DNA from: Cheilinus undulatus | Taxonomy: Eukaryota > Chordata > Actinopteri > Labriformes > Labridae | Length of the DNA: 64,000 nucleotides | Assembly (NCBI RefSeq): GCF_018320785.1 | Contig: NC_054875.1 | Coordinates: 532,501 to 596,500, forward strand | Direction of reading: 5' to 3' | In this document: piece after piece, positions 12,465-33,395 of the stretch | Layout of the letters: every line of letters starts with the position of its first letter | How positions within the stretch are numbered: the stretch's first letter is position 1 | Notes under the pieces: model-generated | Database searches by the model: none | The model's input: only the letters and a program-made list of their open reading frames with translations | What the model was told of the DNA's origin: nothing | Translations under genes and position numbers: made by a program

Positions 12465-12955
12465 GACAGGGGGCCCATCACAGAACAGGGGGCCAATCAC
12501 AGGACAGGGGGCCAATCACAGAACAGGGGGCCAATCACAGAACAGGGGGCCAATCACAGGACAGGGGGCCAATCACAGAACAGGGGGCCAATCACAGGAC
12601 AGGGGGCCAATCACAGAACAGGGGGCCAATCACAGAACAGGGGGCCAATCACAGAACAGGCGGCCAATCACAGAACAGGGGGCCAATCACAGAACAGGGG
12701 GCCAATCACAGGACAGGGGGCCAATCACAGGACAGGGGCCCAATCACAGAACAGGCGGCCAATCACAGAACAGGGGGCCAATCACAGAACAGGGGGCCAA
12801 TCACAGGACAGGGGGCCAATCACAGGACAGGGGCCCAATCACAGAACAGGCGGCCAATCACAGAACAGGGGGCCAATCACAGAACAGGGGGCCAATCACA
12901 GAACAGGGGGCCAATCACAGGACAGGGGGCCAATCACAGGACAGGAATCCCTATC
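12465..12955. repeat. 19-bp minisatellite with CCAAT motif, about 26 copies
   Basis: Unit cagggggccaatcacagaa (19 bp), with a g/a variant (aggacag or agaacag). Each unit contains ggCCAATCAc, the form of the CCAAT box bound by NF-Y. The array starts about 40 bp inside the intron from the last pcmtd2 exon. 19 x 3 = 57, so open frames of 175-176 aa run through it; these are artefacts. Confidence 0.95.
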
Positions 12956-13475
12956 ATAGGACAGAGGGTCTATCATAGGACAGGGGCCCATCACAGGACA
13001 GAGGATCCATCATAAGACAGGGGACCCAACATAGGACAGGGGGCCCTTCACAGGACAGAGGGTCCATCATAAGACAGGGGGCCCAACATAGGACAGGGGG
13101 CCCTTCACAGGGCAGAGGGTCCATCATAGGACAGGGGGCCCATTACAGGACAGAGGGTCCATCATAGGACAGGGGGCCAATCACAGGACAGGGGGCCAAT
13201 CACAGGACAGGAATCCCTATCAAAGGACAGGGGACCCATCATAGGACAGAGGGTCTATCATAGGACAGGGGCCCATCACAGGACAGAGGATCCATCATAG
13301 GACAGGGGGCCCAACATAGGACAGGGGGCCCTTCACAGGACAGAGGGTCCATCATAGGACAGGGGGCCCATTACAAGACAGGAGCCCCATCATAGGGCAG
13401 GAGCCCTATCATAGGAAAGGGGGCCCCTCACAGGACAGGAGCCCCATCACTGTACAGGGGCCCCATCATAGGAGA
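12955..13475. repeat. Degenerate ~20-bp repeat related to the 19-bp array
   Basis: Units such as catcataggacagggggcc and catcacaggacagagggtc continue the previous array in diverged form. They keep the ggacaggggg part but have mostly lost CCAAT. Confidence 0.85.
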
Positions 13476-13549
13476 ATTACTGTGTATACTGTGCCATTAA
13501 ATCGATCTTATCTGTTGCTAGTATGAGTTGGATTTTTTTTTCATAGGAC

Positions 13550-16500
13550 AGAAGTTACTCTATAAATCAAACTCAAGCTTTAGATACTCTATAAATCAAA
13601 CTCAAGCTTTAGATACTCTATAAATCAAACTCAAGCTTTAGATACTCTATAAATCAAACTCAAGCTTTAGATACTCTATAAATCAAACTCAAGCTTTAGA
13701 TACTCTATAAATCAAACTCAAGCTTTAGATACTCTATAAATCAAACTCAAGCTTTAGATACTCTATAAATCAAACTCTGGCTTTAGATACTCTATGAATC
13801 AAACTCAAGCTTTAGATACTCTATAAATCAAACTCAAGCTTTAGATACTCTATAAATCAAACTCAAGCTTTAGATACTCTATAAATCAAACTCAAGCTTT
13901 AGACACTCTATAAATCAAACTCAAGCTTTAGATACTCTATAAATCAAACTCAAGCTTTAGACACTCTATAAATCAAACTCAAGCTTTAGACACTCTATAA
14001 ATCAAACTCAAGCTTTAGACACTCTATAAATCAAACTCAAGCTTTAGATACTCTATAAACCAAACTCAAGCTTTAGACACTCTATAAATCAAACTCAAGC
14101 TTTAGACACTCTATAAACCAAACTCAAGCTTTAGACACTCTATAAATCAAACTCAAGCTTTAGACACTCTATAAATCAAACTCAAGCTTTAGACACTCTA
14201 TAAATCAAACTCTGGCTTTAGATACTCTATAAATCAAACTCAAGCTTTAGATACTCTATAAACCAAACTCAAGCTTTAGACACTCTATAAATCAAACTCA
14301 AGCTTTAGATACTCTATAAATCAAACTCTGGCTTTAGATACTCTATAAATCAAACTCAAGCTTTAGATACTCTATAAACCAAACTCAAGCTTTAGACACT
14401 CTATAAATCAAACTCAAGCTTTAGATACTCTATAAATCAAACTCTGGCTTTAGATACTCTATAAATCAAACTCAAGCTTTAGATACTCTATAAATCAAAC
14501 TCTGGCTTTAGATACTCTATAAATCAAACTCAAGCTTTAGATACTCTATAAATCAAACTCTGGCTTTAGATACTCTATAAATCAAACTCAAGCTTTAGAT
14601 ACTCTATAAATCAAACTCTGGCTTTAGATACTCTATAAATCAAACTCAAGCTTTAGATACTCTATAAATCAAACTCAAGCTTTAGACACTCTATAAATCA
14701 AACTCAAGCTTTAGATACTCTATAAATCAAACTCAAGCTTTAGACACTCTATAAATCAAACTCAAGCTTTAGATACTCTGATGATCAAACTCTGGCTTTA
14801 GATACTCTATAAATCAAACTCAAGCTTTAGATACTCTATAAATAAAACTCTGGCTTTAGATACTCTATAAATCAAACTCAAGCTTTAGATACTCTATAAA
14901 TCAAACTCAAGCTTTAGACACTCTATAAATCAAACTCAAGCTTTATATACTCCATAAACCAAACTCAAGCTTTAGATACTCTATAAATCAAACTCTGGCT
15001 TTAGATACTCTATAAATCAAACTCAAGCTTTAGATACTCTATAAATAAAACTCTGGCTTTAGTTACTCTATAAATCAAACTCAAGCTTTAGATACTCTAT
15101 AAATAAAACTCTGGCTTTAGTTACTCTATAAATCAAACTCAAGCTTTAGATACTCTATAAATCAAACTCAAGCTTTAGATACTCTATAAATCAAACTCAA
15201 GCTTTAGATACTCTATGAGTCAAACTCAGGCTTTAGTAACTCTGATAATCAAACTCTGGCTGTAGGTACTCTATAAATAAAACTCTGGCTTTAGATACTC
15301 TACAAAACAAACTCTGTCTTTAGTTATTCTGTACATAAAACTCTGACTTTAGATACTCTATGAATCAAAATCTGGCTTTAGTTACTCTATGAATCAAACT
15401 CTGACTTTAGATACTGTATGAATCAAACTCTGACTTTAGTTACTCTATAAATCAAACTCTGGCTTAACTAACTCTATAATCCAAACTCTGGCTATAGTTA
15501 CTCTATATATCAAACTCTGGCTTAACTAACTCTATGAACCAAACTCTGGCTTTAGTTACTCAATGAATCAAACTCCGGCTTTAGTTACTCTATAAATCAA
15601 ACTCTGGCTTAACTAACTCTATGAACCAAACTCTGGCTTAAGTTACTCTATAAATCAAACTCTGGCATTAGATACTCTCTGATTCAAACTCTGGCTTTAG
15701 TTACTCTATAAATCAAACTCTGGCTTAACTAACTCTATAAACCAAACTCATGCTTTAGTTACTCAATGAATCAAACTCCGGCTTTAGTTACTCTATAAAT
15801 CAAACTCTGGCTTAACGAACTATATAAACCAAACTCTGATTTAAGTTACTCAATGAATCAAACTCCGGCTTTAGTTACTCTATAAATCAAACTCTGGCTT
15901 AACGAACTATATAAACCAAACTCTGATTTAAGTTACTCAATGAATCAAACACTGGCGTTAGTTACTCTATAAATCAAACTCTGACTTTAGATACTGTATG
16001 AATCAAACTCTGACTTTAGTTACTCTATAAATCAAACCCTGGCATTAGATACTCTCTGAATCAAACTCTGGCTTTAGTTACTCTATAAATCAAACTCTGG
16101 CTTAACTAACTCTATAAGCTAAACTCTGGCTTTAGTTACTCTATAAATAAAACTCTGGCTTAACTAACTCTATAAACCAAACTCTGACTTTAGATACTCT
16201 ATGAGTCAAACTCAGGCTTTAGTAACTCTGATAATCAAACTCTGGCTGTAGGTACTCTATAAATCAAACTCTGGCTTCAGATACTCTATAAATCAAACTC
16301 AAGCTTTAGATACTCTATAAATCAAACTCAAGCTTTAGATACTCTATAAATCAAACTCAAGCTTTAGATACTCTATAAATCAAACTCAAGCTTTAGATAC
16401 TCTATAAATCAAACTCTGGCTTTAGATACTCTACAAATCAAACTCAAGCTTTAGATACTCTATAAATCAAACTCAAGCTTTAGATACTCTATAAATCAAA

Positions 16501-19500
16501 CTCAAGCTTTAGACACTCTATAAATCAAACTCAAGCTTTAGATACTCTATAAATCAAACTCTGGCTTTAGATACTCTATAAATCAAACTCAAGCTTTAGA
16601 TACTCTATAAATAAAACTCTGGCTTTAGTTACTCTATGAATCAAACTCCGGCTTTAGATACTCTATAAATAAAACTCTGGCTTTAGTTACTCTATAAATC
16701 AAACTCAAGCTTTAGATACTCTATAAATCAAACTCAAGCTTTAGATACTCTATAAATCAAACTCAAGCTTTAGATACTCTATAAATCAAACTCTGGCTTT
16801 AGATACTCTATAAATCAAACTCAAGCTTTAGATACTCTATAAACCAAACTCAAGCTTTAGATACTCTATAAATAAAACTCTGGCTTTAGTTACTCTATAA
16901 ATCAAACTCTGACTTTAGATACTCTATGAGTCAAACTCAGGCTTTAGTAACTCTGATAATCAAACTCTGGCTGTAGGTACTCTATAAATCAAACTCTGGC
17001 TTTAGATACTCTACAAAACAAACTCTGTCTTTAGTTATTCTGTACATAAAACTCTGACTTTAGATACTCCATGAATCAAAATCTGGCTTTAGTTACTCTA
17101 TGAATCAAACTCTGACTTTAGATACTGTATGAATCAAACCCCGACTTTAGTTACTCTATAAATCAAACTCTGGCTTAACTAACTCTATAATCCAAACTCT
17201 GGCTTTAGTTACTCTATAAATCAAACTCAAGCTTTAGATACTCTATAAATAAAACTCAAGCTTTAGATACTCTATAAATCAAACTCAAGCTTTAGATACT
17301 CTATAAATCAAACTCTGGCTTTAGATACTCTATAAATCAAACTCAAGCTTTAGATACTCTATGAGTCAAACTCAGGCTTTAGTAACTCTGATAATCAAAC
17401 TCTGGCTGTAGGTACTCTATAAATAAAACTCTGGCTTTAGATACTCTACAAAACAAACTCTGGCATTAGATACTCTCTGAATCAAACTCTGGCTTTAGTT
17501 ACTCTATAAATCAAACTCTGGCTTTAGTTACTCTATAAATCAAACTCTGACTTTAGATACTGTATGAAATCAAACTCTGCTTTAGTTACTCTATAAATCA
17601 AACTCTGGCTTTAGACTAACTCTATAATCAAACTCTGGCTTTAGTTACTCTATAAATCAAACTCTGGCTTTAGACTAACTCTATAAATCAAACTCTGGCT
17701 TTAGTTACTCTATAAATCAAACTCTGGCTTTAGTTACTCTATAAATCAAACTCTGGCTTTAGTTACTCTATAAATCAAACTCTGGCTTTAGTTACTCTAT
17801 AAATCAAACTCTGGCTTTAGATACTCTATAAATCAAACTCTGGCTTTAGTTACTCTATAAATCAAACTCTGGCTTTAGATACTCTATAAATCAAACTCAA
17901 GCTTTAGTTACTCAATAAATCAAACTCTGGCTTTAGTTACTCTATAAATCAAACTCTGGCTTTAGATACCTATATAAACCAAACTCTGATTTAAGTTACT
18001 CAATGAATCAAACTCCGGCTTTAGTTACTCTATAAATCAAACTCTGGCTTAACGAACTATATAAATCAAACTCTGACTTTAGTTACTCTATAAATCAAAC
18101 ACTGGCTTTAGTTACTCTATAAATCAAACTCTGGCTTTGGTTACTCTATTAATCAAACTCTGGCTTTAGTTACTCTATAAATCAAACTCTGGGTTTAGTT
18201 ACTCTATAAATCAAACTCTGACTTTAGTTACTCTATAAATCAAACTCAGGCTTTAACTAACTCTATAAAGCTAAACTCTGGCTTTAGTTACTCTGATAAT
18301 CAAACTCTGGCTTTAGTTACTCTATAAATCAAACTCTGGCTTTAGTTACTCTATAAATCAAACTCTGGCTTAAGTTACTCTATAAATCAAACTCTGGCTT
18401 TAGATACTCTATAAATAAAACTCTGGCTTTAGATACTCTATAAATCAAACTCAAGCTTTAGATACTCTATAAATCAAACTCAAGCTTTAGATACTCTATA
18501 AATCAAACTCTGGCTTTAGATACTCTATAAATCAAACTCAAGCTTTAGATACTCTATAAATCAAACTCTGGCTTTAGATACTCTATAAATCAAACTCAAG
18601 CTTTAGATACTCTATAAATCAAACTCAAGCTTTAGTTACTCTGTATAGCAAATTCTGACTTTAGTTACTCTGTAAAGCAAACTCTGACTTCGGTTACTCT
18701 ATAAACTAAACTCTGACTTTAGTTAGTCTGTACATCAAACTCTGACTTTATTTATTCTATCAATCAAACTCTGACTTTAGTTAGTCTGTACATCAAACTC
18801 TGACTTTATTTATTCTATCAATCAAACTCTGGCTTTAGTTACTCTATAAATCAAACTCTGGCCTTAGTTACTTTGTAAATCAAACTCTGGCTTTAGTTAC
18901 TCTATAAATCAAACTCTGGCTTTAGTTACTCTGTAAATCAAACTCTGACTTTAGTTACTCTATAAATCAAACTCTGACTTTAGTTACTCTATCAATCAAA
19001 CTCTGACTTTAGTTACTCTATCAATCAAACTCTGACTTTAGTTACTCTATAAATCAAACTCAAGCTTTAGATACTCTATGAGTCAAACTCAGGCTTTAGT
19101 AACTCTGATAATCAAACTCTGGCTGTAGGTACTCTATAAATAAAACTCTGGCTTTAGATACTCTACAAAACAAACTCTGGCTTTAGTTACTCTATAAATC
19201 AAACTCTGGCTTTAGTTACTCTATAAATCAAAATCTGGCTTTAGTTACTCTATGAATCAAACTCTGACTTTAGATACTGTATGAATCAAACCCCGACTTT
19301 AGTTACTCTATAAATCAAACTCTGGCTTAACTAACTATATAAACCAAACTCTGGATTTAGTTACTCTATAAATCAAACTCTGGCTTAACTAACTCTATAA
19401 TCCAAACTCTGGCTTTAGTTACTCTATATATCAAACTCTGGCTTAACTAACTCTATAAACCAAACTCTGGCTTTAGTTACTCAATGAATCAAACTCTGGC

Positions 19501-22500
19501 TTTAGTTACTCTATAAATCAAACTCTGGCATTAGATACTCTCTGAATCAAACTCTGGCTTTAGTTACTCTATAAATGAAACTCTGGCTTAACTAACTCTA
19601 TAAACCAAACTCATGCTTTAGTTACTCGATGAATCAAACTCCGGCTTTAGTTACTCTATAAATCAAACTCTGGCTTAACGAACTATATAAACCAAACTCT
19701 GATTTTAGTTACTCGATGAATCAAACACTGGCGTTAGTTACTCTTTAAATCAAACTCAGGCTTTAGTTACTCTATGTATCAAACTCTGACTTTAGATACT
19801 GTATGAATCAAACTCTGACTTTAGTTACTCTATAAATCAAACCCTGGCATTAGATACTCTCTGAATCAAACTCCGGCTTTAGTTACTCCATAAATCAAAC
19901 TCTGGCTTAACTAACTCTATAAGCCAAACTCTGGCTTTAGTTACTCTATAAATAAAACTCTGGCTTAACTAACTCTATAAACCAAACTCTGACTTTAGAT
20001 ACTCTATGAGTCAAACTCTGGCTTTAGTAACTCTGATAATCAAACTCTGGCTGTAGGTACTCTATAAATCAAACTCTGGCTTTAGATACTCTACAAAACA
20101 AACTCTGTCTTTAGTTATTCTGTACATAAAACTCTGACTTTAGATACTCTATGAATCAAAATCTGGCTTTAGTTACTCTATGAATCAAACTCTGACTTTA
20201 GATACTGTATGAATCAAACTCTGACTTTAGTTACTCTATAAATCAAACTCTGGCTTAACTAACTCTATGAACCAAACTCTGGCTTTAGTTACTCAATGAA
20301 TCAAACTCCGGCTTTAGTTATTCTATAAATAAAACTCTGGCTTAACTAACTCTATAAACCAAACTCTGGCTGTAGTTACTCTATAAATCAAACTCTGGCA
20401 TTAGATACTCTCTGAATCAAACTCTGGCTTTAGTTACTCTATAAATCAAACTCTGGCTTAACTAACTCTATAAACCAAACTCTGGCTTTAGGTACTCTAT
20501 AAATCAAACTCTGGCTTAACTAACTCTATAAACCAAACTCTGGCTTTAGTTACTCTATAAATCAAACTCTGGCTTAACTAACTCTATAAACCAAACTCAT
20601 GCTTTAGTGACTCAATGAATCAAACTCCGGCTTTAGTTACTCTATAAATCAAACTCTGGCTTAACGAACTATATCAACCAAACTCTGGTTTTAGTTACTA
20701 TATAAAGAAAACTCTGGCTTTAGTTACTCTATAAATCCAACTCTGGCTTTAGTTACTCTATGAATCAAACTCTGGCTTTAGATACTCTATGAATTAAACT
20801 CTGGCTTTAGTTACTCTTTGAATCAAACTCTGGCTTTAGATACTCTGATGATCAAACTCTGGCTTTGGTTACTCTATAATTCAAACTCTGGCTTAACTAA
20901 CTCTATAAATCAAACTCTGGCATTAGATACTCTCTGAATCAAACTCTGGCTTTAGTTTCAAACTCTGGCTTAACTAACTCCATAAACCAAACTCTGGCTT
21001 TAGTTACTCAATGAATCAAACACTGGCGTTAGTTACTCTTTAAATCAAACTCAGGCTTTAGTTACTCTATGTATCAAACTCTGACTTTAGTTACTCTATA
21101 ATTCAAACCCTGGCATTAGATACTCTCTGAATCAAACTCTGGCTTTAGTTACTCCATAAATCAAACTCTGGCTTAACTAACTCTATAAGCCAAACTCTGG
21201 CTTTAGTTACTCTATAAATAAAACTCTGGCTTAACTAACTCTATAAACCAAACTCTGGCTTTAGTTACTCTATAATTCAAACCCTGGCATTAGATACTCT
21301 CTGAATCAAACTCTGGCTTTAGTTACTCTATAATTCAAACCCTGGCATTAGATACTCTCTGAATCAAACTCTGGCTTTAGTTACTCCATAAATCAAACTC
21401 TGGCTTAACTAACTCTATAAGCCAAACTCTGGCTTTAGTTACTCTATAAATAAAACTCTGGCTTAACTAACTCTATAAACCAAACTCTGGCTTTAGTTAC
21501 TCTATTAATCAAACTCTGGCTTAACTAACTCTATAAACCAAACTCTGGCTTTAGTTACTCTATAAATCAAACTCTGGCTTAACGAACTCTATAAACCAAA
21601 CTCTGACTTTAGTTACTCTATGAATCAAACACTGGCTTTAGATACTCTATGAATCAAACTCCGGCTTTAGTTACTCTATAAATCAGACTCTGACGTAAGA
21701 AACTCCATGAATCAAACTCTGGCTTGAGTTACTCTATGAATCAAAAACTGGCTTTAGATACTCTATGAATCAAACTCTGGCTTAAGTCACTCTTTGAATC
21801 AAACTCTGAATTTAGATACTCTATGAATAAAACTCTGGCTTTAGTTACTCTATGAATCTAATTCTGGCATTAGATACTCTATGAATCAAACACTGGATAT
21901 AGCAACTCTGATGATCAAAGTCTGGCTTTAGATACTCTATAGATCAAACTCTGGCTTTATTTACTCTATGTATCAAACTCTGACTTTAGTTACTCTATAA
22001 TTCAAACCCTGGCATTAGATACTCTATGAATCAAACTCTGGATACAGCAACTCTGATGATCAAAGTCTGGCTTTAGATACTCTATAGATCAAACTCTGGC
22101 TTTATTTACTCTATAAATCAAATATAGGATTTAGATACACTACAAAAGAAACTCTGGCTTTAGATACTCTACAAATCAAAATCAGGCTTTAGATACTCTA
22201 TAATTCAAACTCTGGCTTTAGATACTGTATAAATCAAACTCTGGCTTTGGTTACTCTATGAATCAAACTCTGGCTTCAGTTACTTTGATAATCAAACTCT
22301 GGCTTTAGATACTATATAAATCAAACTCTGGCTTTGGTGACTCTGATAATCAAACTCTGGCTTTAGTTACTCTACAAAACAAACTTTGTCTTTAGATACT
22401 CTACAAAACAAACTCTGACTTTAGTTACTCTATAAATCAAACTCTGGCTTTAGTTTCTTTATAAATAAAACTCTGGCTTAAGTTACTCTATAAATCAAAC

Positions 22501-25500
22501 TCTGGCTTTAGTTACTCGATAAATCAAACTCTGGTTTAAGTTTAAGTAACTCTATAAACCAAACTCTGGTTTTAGTTACTATATAAATCAAACTCTGGCT
22601 TTAGTTACTCTATGAATTAAACTCTGGATATAGCAACTCTGATGATCAAAATTCTGGCTTTGGTGACTCTGATAATCAAACTCTGGCTTTAGTTACTCTA
22701 TAAATCAAACTCAGGCTTTAGATACATTACAAAAGAAACTCTGGCTTTAGATACTCTACAAATCAAACTCTGGCTTTAGATACTCTACAAATCAAACTCT
22801 GGGTTTAGTTACTCTATGAATCAAACTCTGGCTTGAGTTACTCTATAATTCAAACTCTGGCTTTAGACACTCTATAAATCAAACTCTGGCTTTGGTTACT
22901 TTATGAATCAACCGCAGGCTTTAGATACTCTGATAATCAAACTCTGGCTTTAGATCCTCGTCAAAACGAACTCTGTCTTTAGTTACTCTGTACATAAAAC
23001 TGACTTTAGATACTCTATGAATCAAACTCTTGCTTGAGATACTCTGTTCATCAAACTTTGGCTTTAGATACTCTCTGAATCAAACTCTGGCTTTAGTTAC
23101 TCGATGAATCAAACTCCGGCTTTAGTTACTCTATAAATCAAACTCTGGCTTAAGTAACTCTATAAACCAAACTCTGGCTTTAGTTAGTCTATATATAAAA
23201 CTCTGACTTCAGTAACTATAATTCAAACTCTGGCTTTAGACACTCTATAAATCAAACTCTGGCTTTGGTTACTTTATGAATCAACCGCAGGCTTTAGATA
23301 CTCTGATAATCAAACTCTGGCTTTAGATCCTCGTCAAAACGAACTCTGTCTTTAGTTACTCTGTACATAAAACTGACTGTAGATACTCTATGAATCAAAC
23401 TCTTGCTTGAGATACTCTGTTCATCAAACTTTGGCTTTAGATACTCTCTGAATCAAACTCTGGCTTTAGTTACTCGATGAATCAAACTCCGGCTTTAGTT
23501 ACTCTATAAATCAAACTCTGGCTTAAGTAACTCTATAAACCAAACTCTGGCTTTAGTTAGTCTATATATAAAACTCTGACTTCAGTAACTATGAATCAAA
23601 CTCTGGCTTTAGATACTCTGATGATAAAATTCTGGCTTTAGTTACTCTACAAAACAAACTCTGGCTTTAGCAACTCTATGAATCAAACTCTGGTTTTAGT
23701 TACTATATAAAGAAAACTCTGGCTTTAGTTACTCTACAAATCCAAATCTGGCTTTAGTTACTCTATGAATCAAACTCTGGCTTTAGATAGTCTATGAATC
23801 AAACTCTAGCTTCAGTTACTCTGATAATCAAACTCTGGCTTTAGTTACTCTTTGAATCAAACTCTGGCTTTAGATACTCTATAAATAAAACTCTGGTTTA
23901 GTTACTGTATAAATAAAACTCTGGCTTTAGTTACTCTATAAATCCAACTCTGGCTTTAATTACTGTATAAATCAAACTCTGGCTTTAGCAACTCTGATGA
24001 TCAAACTCTGGCTTTAGATACTCTATGTATCAAACTCTGACTTTAGATACTGTATGAATCAAACTCTGACATTAGTTACTCTAAACATCAAACTCTGGCT
24101 TTAGTTACTCTATAAATCAAACTCTGACTTTAGATACTCTATAAATCAAACTCTGGCTTTAGTTACTCTGTACATCAAACTCTGGCATTAGATACTCTCT
24201 GAATCAAACTCTGGCTTTAGTTACGCGATAAATCAAACTCCAGCTTTGGTTACTCTATAAATCAAACTCTGGCTTAAGTAACTCTATAAACCAAACTCTG
24301 GCTTTAGTTAGTCTATATATAAAACTCTGACTTCAGTTACTATGAATCAAACTCTGGCTTTACTTACTCTATGAATCAAACTCTGGCTTTGGATACTCTG
24401 ATAATCAAATTCTGGCTTTAGTTACTCTACAAAATAAACTCTGGCTTTCGCAACTCTATGAATCAAACTCTGGTTTTAGTTACTATATAAAGAAAACTCT
24501 GGCTTTAGTTACTCTATAAATCCAACTCTGGCTTTAGTTACTCTATGAATCAAACTCTGGCTTTAGATACTCTATGAATTAAACTCTGGCTTTAGTTACT
24601 CTTTGAATCAAACTCTGGCTTTAGATACTCTGATGATCAAACTCTGGCTTTGGTTACTCTACAAAACAACCTCTGGCTGTAGTTACTCTATAAATCAAAC
24701 TCTGGTTTAGTTACTGTATAAATAAAACTCTGGCTTTAATTACTCTATAAATCAAACTCTGGCTTTAGCAACTCTGATGATCAAACTCTGGCTTTAGCAA
24801 CTCTGATGATCAAACTCTGGCTTTGGTTACTCTATGAATCAAACTCTGACTTTAGATACTCTATGAATCAAACTCTGGCTTTAGTTACTCTATACATCAA
24901 ACTCTGGCTTTAGATACTCTACAAATCAAACTCTGACTTTAGATACTCTATAAATCAAACTCTGGCTTTAGCAACTATGATGATCAAACTCTGGCTTTAG
25001 ATACTCTACAAATCAAACTCTGGCTTTAGTTACTCTATACATCAAACTCTGGCTTTAGATACTCTACAAAACAAACTCTGACTTTAGATACTCTATGAAT
25101 CAAACTCTGGCTTGAGATACTATATCAATCAAACTCTGGCTTTAGTTACTCTATAAATCAAACTCTGACTTTAGATACTCTACAAATCAAACTCTGGCTT
25201 TAGTTACTCTACAAAACAAACTCTGACTTTAGATACTCTATGAATCAAACTCTGGCTTGAGATACTATATCAATCAAACTCTGGCTTTAGTTACTCTATA
25301 AATCAAACTCTGACTTTAGATACTCTATGAATAAAACTCTGGCTGTAGTTACTCTATACATCAAACTCTGGCTTTAGATACTCTACAAAACAAACTCTGA
25401 CTTTAGATACTCTATAAATCAAACTCTGGCTTTAGCAACTATGATGATCAAACTCTGGCTTTAGATACTCTACAAATCAAACTCTGGCTTTAGTTACTCT

Positions 25501-25795
25501 ACAAAACAAACTCTGACTTTAGATACTCTATGAATCAAACTCTGGCTTGAGATACTATATCAATCAAACTCTGGCTTTAGTTACTCTATAAATCAAACTC
25601 TGACTTTAGATACTCTATGAATAAAACTCTGGCTGTAGTTACTCTGTACATCAAACTCTGGCTGTAGTTACTGTATAAATCAAACTCTGGCTGTAGTTAC
25701 TCTGTACATCAAACTCTGGCTGTAGTTACTGTATAAATCAAACTCTGGCTTTAGTTACTCTGTACATCAAACTGTGGCTTTAGATGTCTGATAAT
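13550..25795. repeat. 29-bp minisatellite, about 12.2 kb, ~420 copies
   Basis: Unit of 29 bp read as tagatactctataaatcaaa then ctcaagctt; the period was checked at 13,581 and 13,610. Two main forms occur: one with caagcttta (an AAGCTT site) and one with ctggcttta. The first form dominates 13.55-15.2 kb and recurs in patches (16.27-16.9, 18.4-18.65 kb). The second dominates from about 15.2 kb to the end. Variants gctt|aactaa and gataatc mark sub-blocks that recur, e.g. near 22.86-23.2 and 23.22-23.6 kb. It fills the pcmtd2 intron. Confidence 0.96.
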
Positions 25796-25804
25796 AAAAC
25801 TTCA

Positions 25805-26256
<452 letters not shown>

Positions 26257-26312
26257 TTAAAACTATGAACACATGGGAGTGACATAATGGTTCTGATGGG
26301 ATGGGTCACCTA

Positions 26313-26462
<150 letters not shown>

Positions 26463-26609
26463 TCAATAAGCTCAGTCAGCCAGGCTAAACTATACTGCAT
26501 GACAGGATACAATAAAAAAAACAAACCATAGCATACCAGGCTATACAACACAAAAGGATACAAAAAGATGACAGAAAGAGGCATGATATATCAGGTTGGT
26601 ACAAAATTA

Positions 26610-33241
<6,632 letters not shown>

Positions 33242-33390
33242 CTGTCCTCAGGTTCCGCGGGTTGCTCACGTGCTCGCTCCTCTCCGAGTCTCTCCGAGTC
33301 TCTGCTGCTTGTCGGAGCTCTAGTCGGGAACACACCGCTGCTGGATGTAAACATTCAGACAGCTGACCACAGAGCCCAGCACGTAGACGC
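33242..33390 (-). promoter_or_regulatory. pcmtd2: pcmtd2 5' noncoding exon and promoter region
   Basis: On the gene strand CCTGAGGACAG|GTAAGA is a near-consensus donor; the exon boundary is 33,242. The surrounding 33.0-33.39 kb is rich in C, G and CpG and contains two CACGTG E-boxes (33,218-33,223 in the intron and 33,267-33,272 in the exon). The transcription start was not located; the upper limit is set by the start of the 43/45-bp array at about 33,396. A plus-strand open frame of 108 aa here shows no domain. Confidence 0.55.
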
Positions 33391-33395
33391 TGCTT

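Noticed and set aside
12429..12978. 175-176-aa open frames in two phases
   Set aside because: Both come from the 19-bp repeat (57-nt, 19-aa period) in an intron of pcmtd2 on the other strand.
13550..25795. CRISPR-like direct repeats
   Set aside because: Unit of 29 bp in head-to-tail tandem without spacers, in a vertebrate intron; a minisatellite, not a CRISPR array. The same holds for the other arrays.
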